A stretch of 64,000 bases of DNA, taken from contig JAILKJ010000063.1 in NCBI GenBank assembly GCA_024693845.1, positions 1-64,000 of the forward strand, in the 5' to 3' direction. The translations under genes and the position numbers were made by a program. Under the pieces are notes generated by a model. It did not search any database and had not been told where the DNA came from. It worked only from the letters and a program-made list of their open reading frames with translations. The first letter of the stretch is position 1. Each line of letters opens with the position of its first letter. Source of the stretch: Lachnospiraceae bacterium (lineage in GTDB: Bacteria; Bacillota; Clostridia; Lachnospirales; Lachnospiraceae). This document shows, one piece after another, positions 19,049 through 26,184 of the stretch.

Positions 19049-19123
19049 GTGTAACGCTCACATGACTGCATCTTACACATCATCCATTATATGGATTTCC
19101 TCCCTCTCTCGAAAAGTTTACAC
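19049..19123. promoter_or_regulatory. Divergent regulatory region with inverted repeats and a -10 box
   Basis: The 254-bp gap between the 934-aa gene (minus) and the membrane regulator (plus) holds GTGTAA at 19049-19054, TTACAC at 19073-19078 and TTACAC at 19118-19123. It also holds a perfect ATCCAT-N3-ATGGAT palindrome (19082-19096) whose centre contains a minus-strand TATAAT (19086-19091), the likely -10 of the surface-protein gene. No good -35 matches it, as expected for an activator-dependent promoter. The binding protein is unknown. Confidence 0.5.
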
Positions 19124-19205
19124 CTGTCGCATTGATCATTCTGCCCTGTCGTATTTGCGTCACGATTGTGGTTTTATGTGGTGGATTCCCCAATATATCC
19201 GCTTC

Positions 19206-19235
19206 TTGACACCCCTTTGTCAACCATTGTATATT
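19206..19235 (+). promoter_or_regulatory. Promoter of the membrane HTH regulator with overlapping palindrome
   Basis: Perfect TTGACA (19206-19211), 18-bp spacer, TATATT (19230-19235). The -35 is one arm of a perfect inverted repeat TTGACA-N6-TGTCAA (19206-19223), a plausible operator for repression or autoregulation. Confidence 0.7.
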
Positions 19236-19264
19236 CAAGGAGAAGAATCGGGGAGGTGTGTATT

Positions 19265-20971
19265 ATGTCAACTAAACGCGTTAAGCTCATGCCATGTGTT
19301 CTAATGGCTCTTTATTCATATGTATACTCTTCCTTTGCCACATACTCAAATATTCTGGCTTCAGATCTGCTGGATCCCGACGGTCAGGTTCTGCTCTACC
19401 GGCTTAGCCTTTTGCCTTTTGCGCTGGGTATCCTGTTCTTCGGCCTGTGGCAATCCGTAAAGCCCATGCCGGCGCGTAAGCAGCGCCTTTTTACGGGTGT
19501 TGTCTCTCTTTGCGCTCTACCGGCGGTTTCCGTCATGTTTCTGACCGGAAGACTGGCATTTTTCTACGGTTCCGTATTTACACTGTCTGTCCTGACAGGC
19601 CTGATCTGCTCCTTTGTACATCTGACCTTCCTGGATCTGTATAACAACCTGTCAAAGACAGGGTTGTATTACGGGATCAGCATCAGCATTCCCATCCTGA
19701 TCCAATACATCGTTCAGAATCTCATAGGTGACCACCGCTTCGGTGCCTACAGCATTCTGCTGGTCCTGTTTATCATGGCTATGCTGCTGCTACATGTGGA
19801 TTTCAAAATCCCCGAGCTACAGGATGAGTCGTTAAAAAACTCCGGCAACAAGCACACTTTTTTCATGCTTTTTACGGCGGCCGTCATTACCACAATGATA
19901 TTGGAACTGCTGGGCAACTTCATGACTTCCTCTCTTCTGACCCTGTATGAAGACGGGACGATCCTGGCCTACTCTTTTCCCAGATTGTTCATCATCCTTG
20001 CCTATCTGGTTGCCGGCATCGTATCGGACAGGAAAAATATGCGCTATCTGCCGGCATACACCCTTTGCGTGATCTTTATTTCGATCCTGAATCCCATTCT
20101 GTTTCACCGAAGCTCGGATCAGGCTTTTAACACCTGTCTGTACTACATCATGGCCGGCACCGTGAATTACTATTTCACCATGACCTTCATCAATCTGGCC
20201 CGCAACAGGCGGTTTGCCCCTCTGATCTGTACTTCGGGACGCCTGATCGACAGCATTTTTTCCTGTCTGTTTGTCACGCCCATTCTCTACACTTCCCGTC
20301 TGGAAACGGTGATCTTCATCGAGCTTGTGGCAATTGTGATCATGATTTTGGTCTTAAGCTTTACGGGTCAACTGAATTTCTCCGTGGCTGACAGGCTGCA
20401 GGAGCGGATCAGTCCCCGGGAATTTGCCGCAAGGTATTCCCTTACGGAGAAAGAGACCGAGGTCTTCGTTTCGGCCATCGATCACACGGGAACCACTTCC
20501 GATCTGGCAAAGAGTCTCTTTCTTTCCAGAAGCATTCTGTACCGCTATCTTCATAATATCTGTGAAAAGACCGGCTGCGAGAACTTTTCCTCCGTGAAGA
20601 AGATGTACTACGAACTTTCCACCGGGCAGATGTTGCCTCAGATGCAGGAAGAATTGATGTCAGAGACGCCCGTCTCCCCGACTGATCCGATGCCTACCTC
20701 ACCGGAATATGAGAATGCTCCGGAAAACAACACAGCCGACACTCCTCAGGACAAGCTGGCTTCCTTTGCCGAAAAATATGACCTGTCGGGAAGCGAAACC
20801 GAGACGCTGGCACTTTTCCTGGAGCATCCCGGCATGACCCAGACCCAGCTTGCCGATCTGGCGGGTTGTACCCTTCGCACGATGCAGCGCCGTCTGGCCA
20901 CTCTGCGCCGGAAAACGGAGGCCTCGTCCCTCTCGGAGCTGACAGCCAGGTATCTGTCCGATACCCTCTGA
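19265..20971 (+). CDS. Membrane-embedded regulator with two LuxR-like HTH domains
   Basis: 568 aa from ATG 19265, which has GGGGAGG eight bases upstream (an extension to 19166 runs through the promoter). Residues 1-370 are about twelve hydrophobic segments, resembling a transporter fold. The cytosolic tail holds a first LuxR-like helix-turn-helix (391-450, YSLTEKETEVFVSAIDH and SRSILYRYLHNICEKTG). An acidic Pro/Thr linker follows, then a second HTH (506-565, YDLSGSETETLALFLEH and TLRTMQRRLATLRRKT). Regulators with a 12-TM N-terminus and one LuxR HTH are known, and a tandem pair is unusual. It is divergent from the 934-aa surface protein, a likely target. What it senses is unknown. Confidence 0.85.
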   Translation: MSTKRVKLMPCVLMALYSYVYSSFATYSNILASDLLDPDGQVLLYRLSLLPFALGILFFGLWQSVKPMPARKQRLFTGVVSLCALPAVSVMFLTGRLAFFYGSVFTLSVLTGLICSFVHLTFLDLYNNLSKTGLYYGISISIPILIQYIVQNLIGDHRFGAYSILLVLFIMAMLLLHVDFKIPELQDESLKNSGNKHTFFMLFTAAVITTMILELLGNFMTSSLLTLYEDGTILAYSFPRLFIILAYLVAGIVSDRKNMRYLPAYTLCVIFISILNPILFHRSSDQAFNTCLYYIMAGTVNYYFTMTFINLARNRRFAPLICTSGRLIDSIFSCLFVTPILYTSRLETVIFIELVAIVIMILVLSFTGQLNFSVADRLQERISPREFAARYSLTEKETEVFVSAIDHTGTTSDLAKSLFLSRSILYRYLHNICEKTGCENFSSVKKMYYELSTGQMLPQMQEELMSETPVSPTDPMPTSPEYENAPENNTADTPQDKLASFAEKYDLSGSETETLALFLEHPGMTQTQLADLAGCTLRTMQRRLATLRRKTEASSLSELTARYLSDTL

Positions 20972-21004
20972 TGCCACTCTTTCTCTTAATCCGATACCGC
21001 CGAA

Positions 21005-22057
21005 TCAGCTCCGCTTCCGCGAACACAAATACATACGCTCCACCTCTTCTGTCATATTGACGGGTGTCAATGTGACTTCCGGATGCTCATTTGAAAAAAC
21101 GCGAAACATTTCGTCGGCAAATCCCTGTCCCAAGATCGTGACTTTATCAAAATCCAAAATAACCTCCCTGAAATGATCCAGCCGGTGGCTGAGCCTTCGT
21201 GCCTGAGAGCGGGCCACGGGTTCTCTGTCCAAACAAGCTTCAAACACCGGTATCGTTGTCCTGATGAAGCCACAGTCCGGATCGGCATATTGCGCAAACA
21301 CCTCTTTAGCTGTACGTTTGGTTATATTCTCCAACTGCATGATGAGTACGGTTCCTGTTTTGGACAGCTTCATGGCATAGGACAGCAGATGTGAGCGGAT
21401 AAGCGCTGATCCGTCAGCATATCCGCTGCGAAGAACAAGTCCGTCTGACAGGATCGCCATCTTATCCAGCATTCGCATGGAAAAGAAAATGCCTTCACCT
21501 GAATGTCTCTCGGGACAGGTTGTGAACTTCCCTTTATATAATTCCGCAACTGCATCTGATAAACGCGGGTTGCGGTAGCCATACTTTTTCAACTCCGGCG
21601 TGATCTTTTTAAAAATCCCGATCCCATCATCTGCCATAAGGATCCTGGTATAAAGACAACAACGCCAAATATCAACTGTCACCGTTGTACCGCCGGAATG
21701 CTCCAGTGCATTGTTCAGCATTTCCGGAAGTACATATTGCCAGATCCTTTGAGCAGACTCATATTCGGAAAACATCGGAAGAAAATCTTCATACACCACT
21801 TCATCCTCATAATCTGTGATATCGTCTATGTCGTAGGAAAATGTTTCCTTCCGAAAGACCAGGCTGTAACCACATGCTTTGTCGGCATCTGCTATGATAT
21901 GTTTTTCTTTTAATTCAGAATCCACATACCGCTTTACACTGGTAGCGGATATGCCGAAGGCGTCCGAAACCTTCCCTATCATCGCTGCATCATCCTCATC
22001 AACCTTACGAAGCAGATATCGTTTGATCTCATTTCTCTTATTATCAGTAAAAGACAT
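21005..22057 (-). CDS. HTH - HATPase - DUF4325 (STAS-like) protein
   Basis: 350 aa. Residues 8-55 look like a winged HTH (IGKVSDAFGISATSVKRYV). Residues about 100-200 are a GHKL ATPase with an N-box (EMLNNALEHS), G1 (DDGIGIF) and G2 (HSGEGIFFSMRML). Residues 283-345 match DUF4325, a STAS-like fold (ILDFDKVTILGQGFADEMFRVF). This looks like an anti-sigma kinase, its STAS antagonist and a DNA-binding domain in one chain. The start at 22057 has GGAGGG six bases upstream, and longer starts have the site too close. It converges on the membrane regulator (33-nt gap, no terminator seen). No histidine phosphoacceptor is evident. Confidence 0.85.
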   Translation of the reverse strand: MSFTDNKRNEIKRYLLRKVDEDDAAMIGKVSDAFGISATSVKRYVDSELKEKHIIADADKACGYSLVFRKETFSYDIDDITDYEDEVVYEDFLPMFSEYESAQRIWQYVLPEMLNNALEHSGGTTVTVDIWRCCLYTRILMADDGIGIFKKITPELKKYGYRNPRLSDAVAELYKGKFTTCPERHSGEGIFFSMRMLDKMAILSDGLVLRSGYADGSALIRSHLLSYAMKLSKTGTVLIMQLENITKRTAKEVFAQYADPDCGFIRTTIPVFEACLDREPVARSQARRLSHRLDHFREVILDFDKVTILGQGFADEMFRVFSNEHPEVTLTPVNMTEEVERMYLCSRKRS

Positions 22058-22103
22058 TGTCATCCCTCCGATCACACAAAACGATTTCAACTATACGTTT
22101 AAT

Positions 22104-22132
22104 ATTTTATACTATAATCTTCCACTATACAA
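22104..22132 (-). promoter_or_regulatory. Probable promoter of the HTH-ATPase gene
   Basis: TTGTAT (22127-22132), 17-bp spacer, TAAAAT (22104-22109), in a very AT-rich stretch with repeated CTATA/TATAG words that could also bind a regulator. Confidence 0.5.
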
Positions 22133-22170
22133 CTATAAAAGATCATCTAAGCATTCGTCCGTAAAAGTGA

Positions 22171-22200
22171 TTGTAGAATAGCCTCTCCATAGTATATAAT
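22171..22200 (+). promoter_or_regulatory. Promoter of the membrane HD-GYP gene
   Basis: TTGTAG (22171-22176), 18-bp spacer and perfect TATAAT (22195-22200), 22 bp before the start codon, with GGGGAGG in between. Confidence 0.6.
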
Positions 22201-22222
22201 CAAATCAACGGGGAGGACGATT

Positions 22223-23491
22223 ATGAGTTTCTATTTCGCCACGATCATCCTAACTGAATTACTGATGCTGGCCATGACCATCCACGTGGTGGGCTACTCC
22301 GGCTTTGAGAGGACGCAAAAGGATTGGTTTGTTCTGACCTTCCTTTGTATCATGATGTGTGCCGCCGAGGAATATGCGGTTCACTGCGGCCTTTATGATG
22401 TTTCCCTTTCCAAGATGCTTACGGTCCTGACTGTGATCCAGTTTTCCACGGCGCCGGTTCTTGCCATGCTGTTTACGGGTGCCCTGGGACTGCGCCATCA
22501 GGCTAAGATCGCAGGCATTTATTTTGCCGTAAATCTGGCTGTGGAGGCCATTGCAGCCCCCTTCGGCCTGATCTTTTATTTCAATGAATCCGGTTATTTC
22601 CGGGGCCAGTATTTCCTCACCTACGAATTCTTCTATGTCATCAGCCTGATCTATCTGATCGTGGGCATGAGCATTGCCGGCAAAAAATTCCGCCACAGGG
22701 ATCTGGGCACCATCATCATGATCCTGGTGATCCTGGTGGCCGGTATCATTCCCATGACATTTTTCAAGCTCAACATCACCTATGTCGCCATCGCCATCGG
22801 GGCGAGCCTTTGCTATATCTACTACAATGACTTAAACCAGGAGGACACCCTTTCCGACCTTGTCTCCAATCAGGAAAAAATGTCCCGGATGCAGGAACAC
22901 ATCATCTCGGGTATGGCCAACCTCATCGAGAGCCGCGACACGGAGACGGGTGAGCACATCGCCCGTACCAGCGCCTATGTAAAAATGCTGGCCGAGTACG
23001 CCCGCGATGACGGGGTCTACGCAGACGAGATCTCCGATCGTTTCATCGATCTGATGTACACTCTGGCTCCCATGCATGACGTGGGCAAGATCGTGGTTCC
23101 CGACCATATCCTGAAAAAGCCCGGGAAGCTGACGGATGAGGAGTTCGATCAGATGAAGCAGCATGCCGCTGCCGGCGGAAAGGTTGTAAGAAATGTATTA
23201 AACGGCATTACCGAGGAGGAGTTTTTATCCTTTGCATCGGATATCGCAACCTATCATCATGAGAAATGGGACGGTTCGGGATACCCCACGGGCAAGAAGG
23301 GCGAAGAGATCCCCTTAAGTGCCAGGATCATGGCCATCGCGGATGTGTTTGATGCACTGATCTCAGAAAGGTGTTATAAAAAGGCCCTTCCCGTAGAAAA
23401 GGCCCTTTCCATCATAGAAGAGGGAGCGGGTGCGCATTTCGATCCGCAGCTTGCTGCCGTCTTTTTGAACCACAGATCGGATTTCGTCTAG
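22223..23491 (+). CDS. Membrane HD-GYP domain protein (probable c-di-GMP phosphodiesterase)
   Basis: 422 aa. Seven or so hydrophobic segments occupy residues 1-203. A short coiled linker (DLVSNQEKMSRMQEHI) leads to an HD-GYP domain, 215-420. The metal-binding HD is HDVGK (285-289) and the GYP motif is intact in HHEKWDGSGYPTG (345-357). HD-GYP proteins with intact motifs usually cleave cyclic di-GMP. The multi-TM front end suggests sensing of a membrane or external signal. The stop TAG overlaps the convergent FeoB stop by four bases in the palindrome TCTAGA. Confidence 0.93.
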   Translation: MSFYFATIILTELLMLAMTIHVVGYSGFERTQKDWFVLTFLCIMMCAAEEYAVHCGLYDVSLSKMLTVLTVIQFSTAPVLAMLFTGALGLRHQAKIAGIYFAVNLAVEAIAAPFGLIFYFNESGYFRGQYFLTYEFFYVISLIYLIVGMSIAGKKFRHRDLGTIIMILVILVAGIIPMTFFKLNITYVAIAIGASLCYIYYNDLNQEDTLSDLVSNQEKMSRMQEHIISGMANLIESRDTETGEHIARTSAYVKMLAEYARDDGVYADEISDRFIDLMYTLAPMHDVGKIVVPDHILKKPGKLTDEEFDQMKQHAAAGGKVVRNVLNGITEEEFLSFASDIATYHHEKWDGSGYPTGKKGEEIPLSARIMAIADVFDALISERCYKKALPVEKALSIIEEGAGAHFDPQLAAVFLNHRSDFV

Positions 23492-25878
23492 AATATCCCG
23501 CTCAACAGATTGATAAGAGAGACCGTGATAAACGCGGCGATCCAGGCTATGGCGCACTGCAGGAAGACAACCAGCAGTGCCCATTTTTTTCCCAGCTCCC
23601 GTTTGACGGATGCGATGGTTGCCACGCAGGGGGTATAGAGAAGGCTGAACACCAGCAGGCCCGCTCCGCAGGCTGTGGAAAACAGGGTCTCGATGCCTTC
23701 GGTTCCGTTGAAAAGTACCTGCAGGGTGGAGACTACGCTTTCCTTGGCCAAAAAGCCCGTGATCAGCGCTGTCACGATCCTCCAGTCATCAAAGCCCATG
23801 GGCTTAAACAGCGGCGCCGCAATGCCGGCTACCGCAGCCAGGATGCTGTTTTCCGCACTTTTTACCATTTCAAACTGCAGACTGAAGGTCTTCAAGAACC
23901 AGATCACGATAGTGGCCATGAAGATGACGGTGAAGGCTCTCTGAAGAAAATCGGCTGCCTTTTCCCAAAGCAGCAGGAGAACATTTTTGGCTCCCGGCAT
24001 TCTGTAATTCGGGAGCTCCATAACGAAGGGCACCGCCTCACCTTTGAAGGCAACCCGCTTGGCGATCTTGGCCGTGATCACACCGATGAGGATCCCCGTC
24101 AGATACAGGATCAGCATCACAAGTCCGCCTTTTCCCGGGAAAAATGCCGCCGCAAAAAAAGCGTAGATCGGGATCTTTGCGCTGCAGCTCATGAAGGGCA
24201 CCATCAGGATCGTCAGCTTTCTGTCCCGCTCGGAGGGCAGGGTGCGGCTTGCCATAACGCCGGGAACACTGCATCCGAAGCCGATGAGCATGGGTACGAT
24301 GCTCCGTCCCGAAAGGCCGATGCGCCGCAGGAACTTATCCATCACAAAGGCCACTCTGGCCATATATCCCGTATCTTCCAGCAGTGACAGGAAGAAGAAA
24401 AGTACAAGCACAATGGGAAGGAAGCTGATGACCGAGCCCACTCCCTCAAAGATACCGTCCATGACCAAAGAACGCAGTGCCGCGTTCACATGGCCGGCGG
24501 AAAGCAGGCCGTCAACGGAGTTTGAAAGGAAGGCGATCATTTTTTCCAAAATGCCCTGCAGGAAGGGGCCGATGAGATGGAAAGTCATGAAAAAGATCAG
24601 GGCCATGATGGCGATGAACATGGGGATGGCCGTAAAGCGCCCCGTCAGTACCCGGTCGATCTTCTCGCTGCGGATCCGCTCCTTACTCTCGCCGGGACGT
24701 ACCACGGTCTGGCGGACCAGCTTCTTGATAAAGGAAAAACGCATATCCGCAATGGCGGCGGCGCGATCCATGCCGCGCTCCTGCTCCATCTGCAAAACGA
24801 TATGCTCGATCATTTCTTTTTCGTTATCCGAAAGAGCCAGAGCTTCTATGACTCTTTCATCATTCTCGATCACCTTGTTGGCGGCGAAGCGCAGGGGGAT
24901 GCCTGCCTTGGCGGCGTGATCTTCGATCAGGTGCATGATGCCGTGGATGGCTCTGTGGACGGCACCGCCGTTTTCATCCGCATCGCAGAAATCCTGCCGG
25001 CCGGGACTTTCCTGATACTTGGCTACGTGAAGGGCATGGTCGATGAGCTCGTCCACGCCTTCGTTTTTGGCCGCGGAAATGGGAACCACGGGGATCCCCA
25101 GCAGGGACTCCATGCGGTTGATGCGTACCGAACCGCCGTTGCCCCGCAGCTCATCCATCATGTTCAGGGCCAGCACCATGGGGATGTCCAGCTCGATGAG
25201 CTGCATGGTCAGATAGAGGTTGCGTTCGATATTGGTGGCATCCACGATGTTGATGATGCCCTTGGGCTTCTCACCCAGGATATACTCTCTGGATACGATC
25301 TCTTCGTCGGTATAAGGCGAAAGGGAATAAATACCGGGAAGGTCCACCACCTCCGTTTTGGGATGCTTGAGGATGGCGCCGCTCTTGCGGTCCACGGTCA
25401 CTCCCGGAAAATTGCCCACATGCTGGTTTGAACCGGTAAGCTGGTTAAACAGGGTGGTCTTGCCGCTGTTCTGGTTTCCCGCAAGGGCAAAGCTTAAAAC
25501 GGTGTCCTCGGGAAGGGGTTTTTCCGCCCTGTGGTCATGGTAGATACCGCCCTCACCAAGTCCCGGGTGAGGGATGGGCGCATAGTCCTTGGGCTCTTTT
25601 TTGCCGCTGTCGGGCTTGCTGTCAACTACTTCCGGCTGAGTCTTCTCTTCTGCCGGGGTGATATGGATCTGCTGGGCATCCGATAGCCGTAGCGTCAGCT
25701 CATAGTCGTGAACCTTAAGCTCCATGGGATCTCCCAGGGGAGCGAATTTCACAAGGGTCACTTCTGTTCCCGGGATCAGACCCATATCCAAAAAATGCTG
25801 GCGGAGGGCTCCCTGACCACCCACATGGGTGATCAGGCCGCTTTCTCCGATCTTTAAATCTCTTACTGTTGCTTCCAT
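23488..25878 (-). CDS. feoB: FeoA-FeoB fusion, ferrous iron transporter
   Basis: 796 aa. Residues 1-75 are a FeoA SH3-like domain (LKIGESGLITHVGGQGALRQHFLDMGLIPG). After a linker, the FeoB G domain has G1 GNQNSGKTT (134-142), switch FPGVTVDRKSG, G3 DLPG, G4 NMMD (239-242) and G5 SAAKNEG. The membrane half contains two Gate regions, the first with GFGCSVPGVMASRTLPSERDR. It imports Fe2+ across the cytoplasmic membrane. FeoA-FeoB fusions are known in Clostridia. AGGAG lies before the ATG, and a small 3-TM gene ends 12 nt upstream. No terminator separates it from two upstream surface-protein genes, so it probably sits in their operon. Confidence 0.96.
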   Translation of the reverse strand: MEATVRDLKIGESGLITHVGGQGALRQHFLDMGLIPGTEVTLVKFAPLGDPMELKVHDYELTLRLSDAQQIHITPAEEKTQPEVVDSKPDSGKKEPKDYAPIPHPGLGEGGIYHDHRAEKPLPEDTVLSFALAGNQNSGKTTLFNQLTGSNQHVGNFPGVTVDRKSGAILKHPKTEVVDLPGIYSLSPYTDEEIVSREYILGEKPKGIINIVDATNIERNLYLTMQLIELDIPMVLALNMMDELRGNGGSVRINRMESLLGIPVVPISAAKNEGVDELIDHALHVAKYQESPGRQDFCDADENGGAVHRAIHGIMHLIEDHAAKAGIPLRFAANKVIENDERVIEALALSDNEKEMIEHIVLQMEQERGMDRAAAIADMRFSFIKKLVRQTVVRPGESKERIRSEKIDRVLTGRFTAIPMFIAIMALIFFMTFHLIGPFLQGILEKMIAFLSNSVDGLLSAGHVNAALRSLVMDGIFEGVGSVISFLPIVLVLFFFLSLLEDTGYMARVAFVMDKFLRRIGLSGRSIVPMLIGFGCSVPGVMASRTLPSERDRKLTILMVPFMSCSAKIPIYAFFAAAFFPGKGGLVMLILYLTGILIGVITAKIAKRVAFKGEAVPFVMELPNYRMPGAKNVLLLLWEKAADFLQRAFTVIFMATIVIWFLKTFSLQFEMVKSAENSILAAVAGIAAPLFKPMGFDDWRIVTALITGFLAKESVVSTLQVLFNGTEGIETLFSTACGAGLLVFSLLYTPCVATIASVKRELGKKWALLVVFLQCAIAWIAAFITVSLINLLSGIF

Positions 25879-25890
25879 GACTGCTCCTGT

Positions 25891-26166
25891 TTACTGGCCA
25901 AAGGCAAAGATCGCTGCGGTATAGAACAGGATGATGATCCCGGTCGCTATCAGATCCAGGATGCTCAGTACCTTTATGATCTTCTCTTCCTTGCCGAATT
26001 TCTGCCCTATGAAGAAAAAGGCAAAACCCGCAAAGCCCAGCAGGGTTGTGATATTGATCAGCCATTGGATCGATGCGCCGTCACCGGGCATCACCATCAG
26101 GGTGATCGCCAGCGGCGCCGCTATTACGGGCAACAGTTTCAGAAGGATCATAAGTGTTTTTTTCAT
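25891..26166 (-). CDS. Small three-TM membrane protein next to feoB
   Basis: 91 aa with three hydrophobic segments (about 4-26, 36-54, 66-88) separated by short basic loops (GQKFGKEEKIIK). No metal-binding Cys or His cluster is seen. It starts 18 nt after the 996-aa surface gene (AAAGG site) and ends 12 nt before feoA-feoB. The position suggests an accessory subunit or regulator of iron uptake, but I do not recognise the family and it is not FeoC-like. Confidence 0.75.
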   Translation of the reverse strand: MKKTLMILLKLLPVIAAPLAITLMVMPGDGASIQWLINITTLLGFAGFAFFFIGQKFGKEEKIIKVLSILDLIATGIIILFYTAAIFAFGQ

Positions 26167-26184
26167 TTCAGTTCTGCCTTTCTA

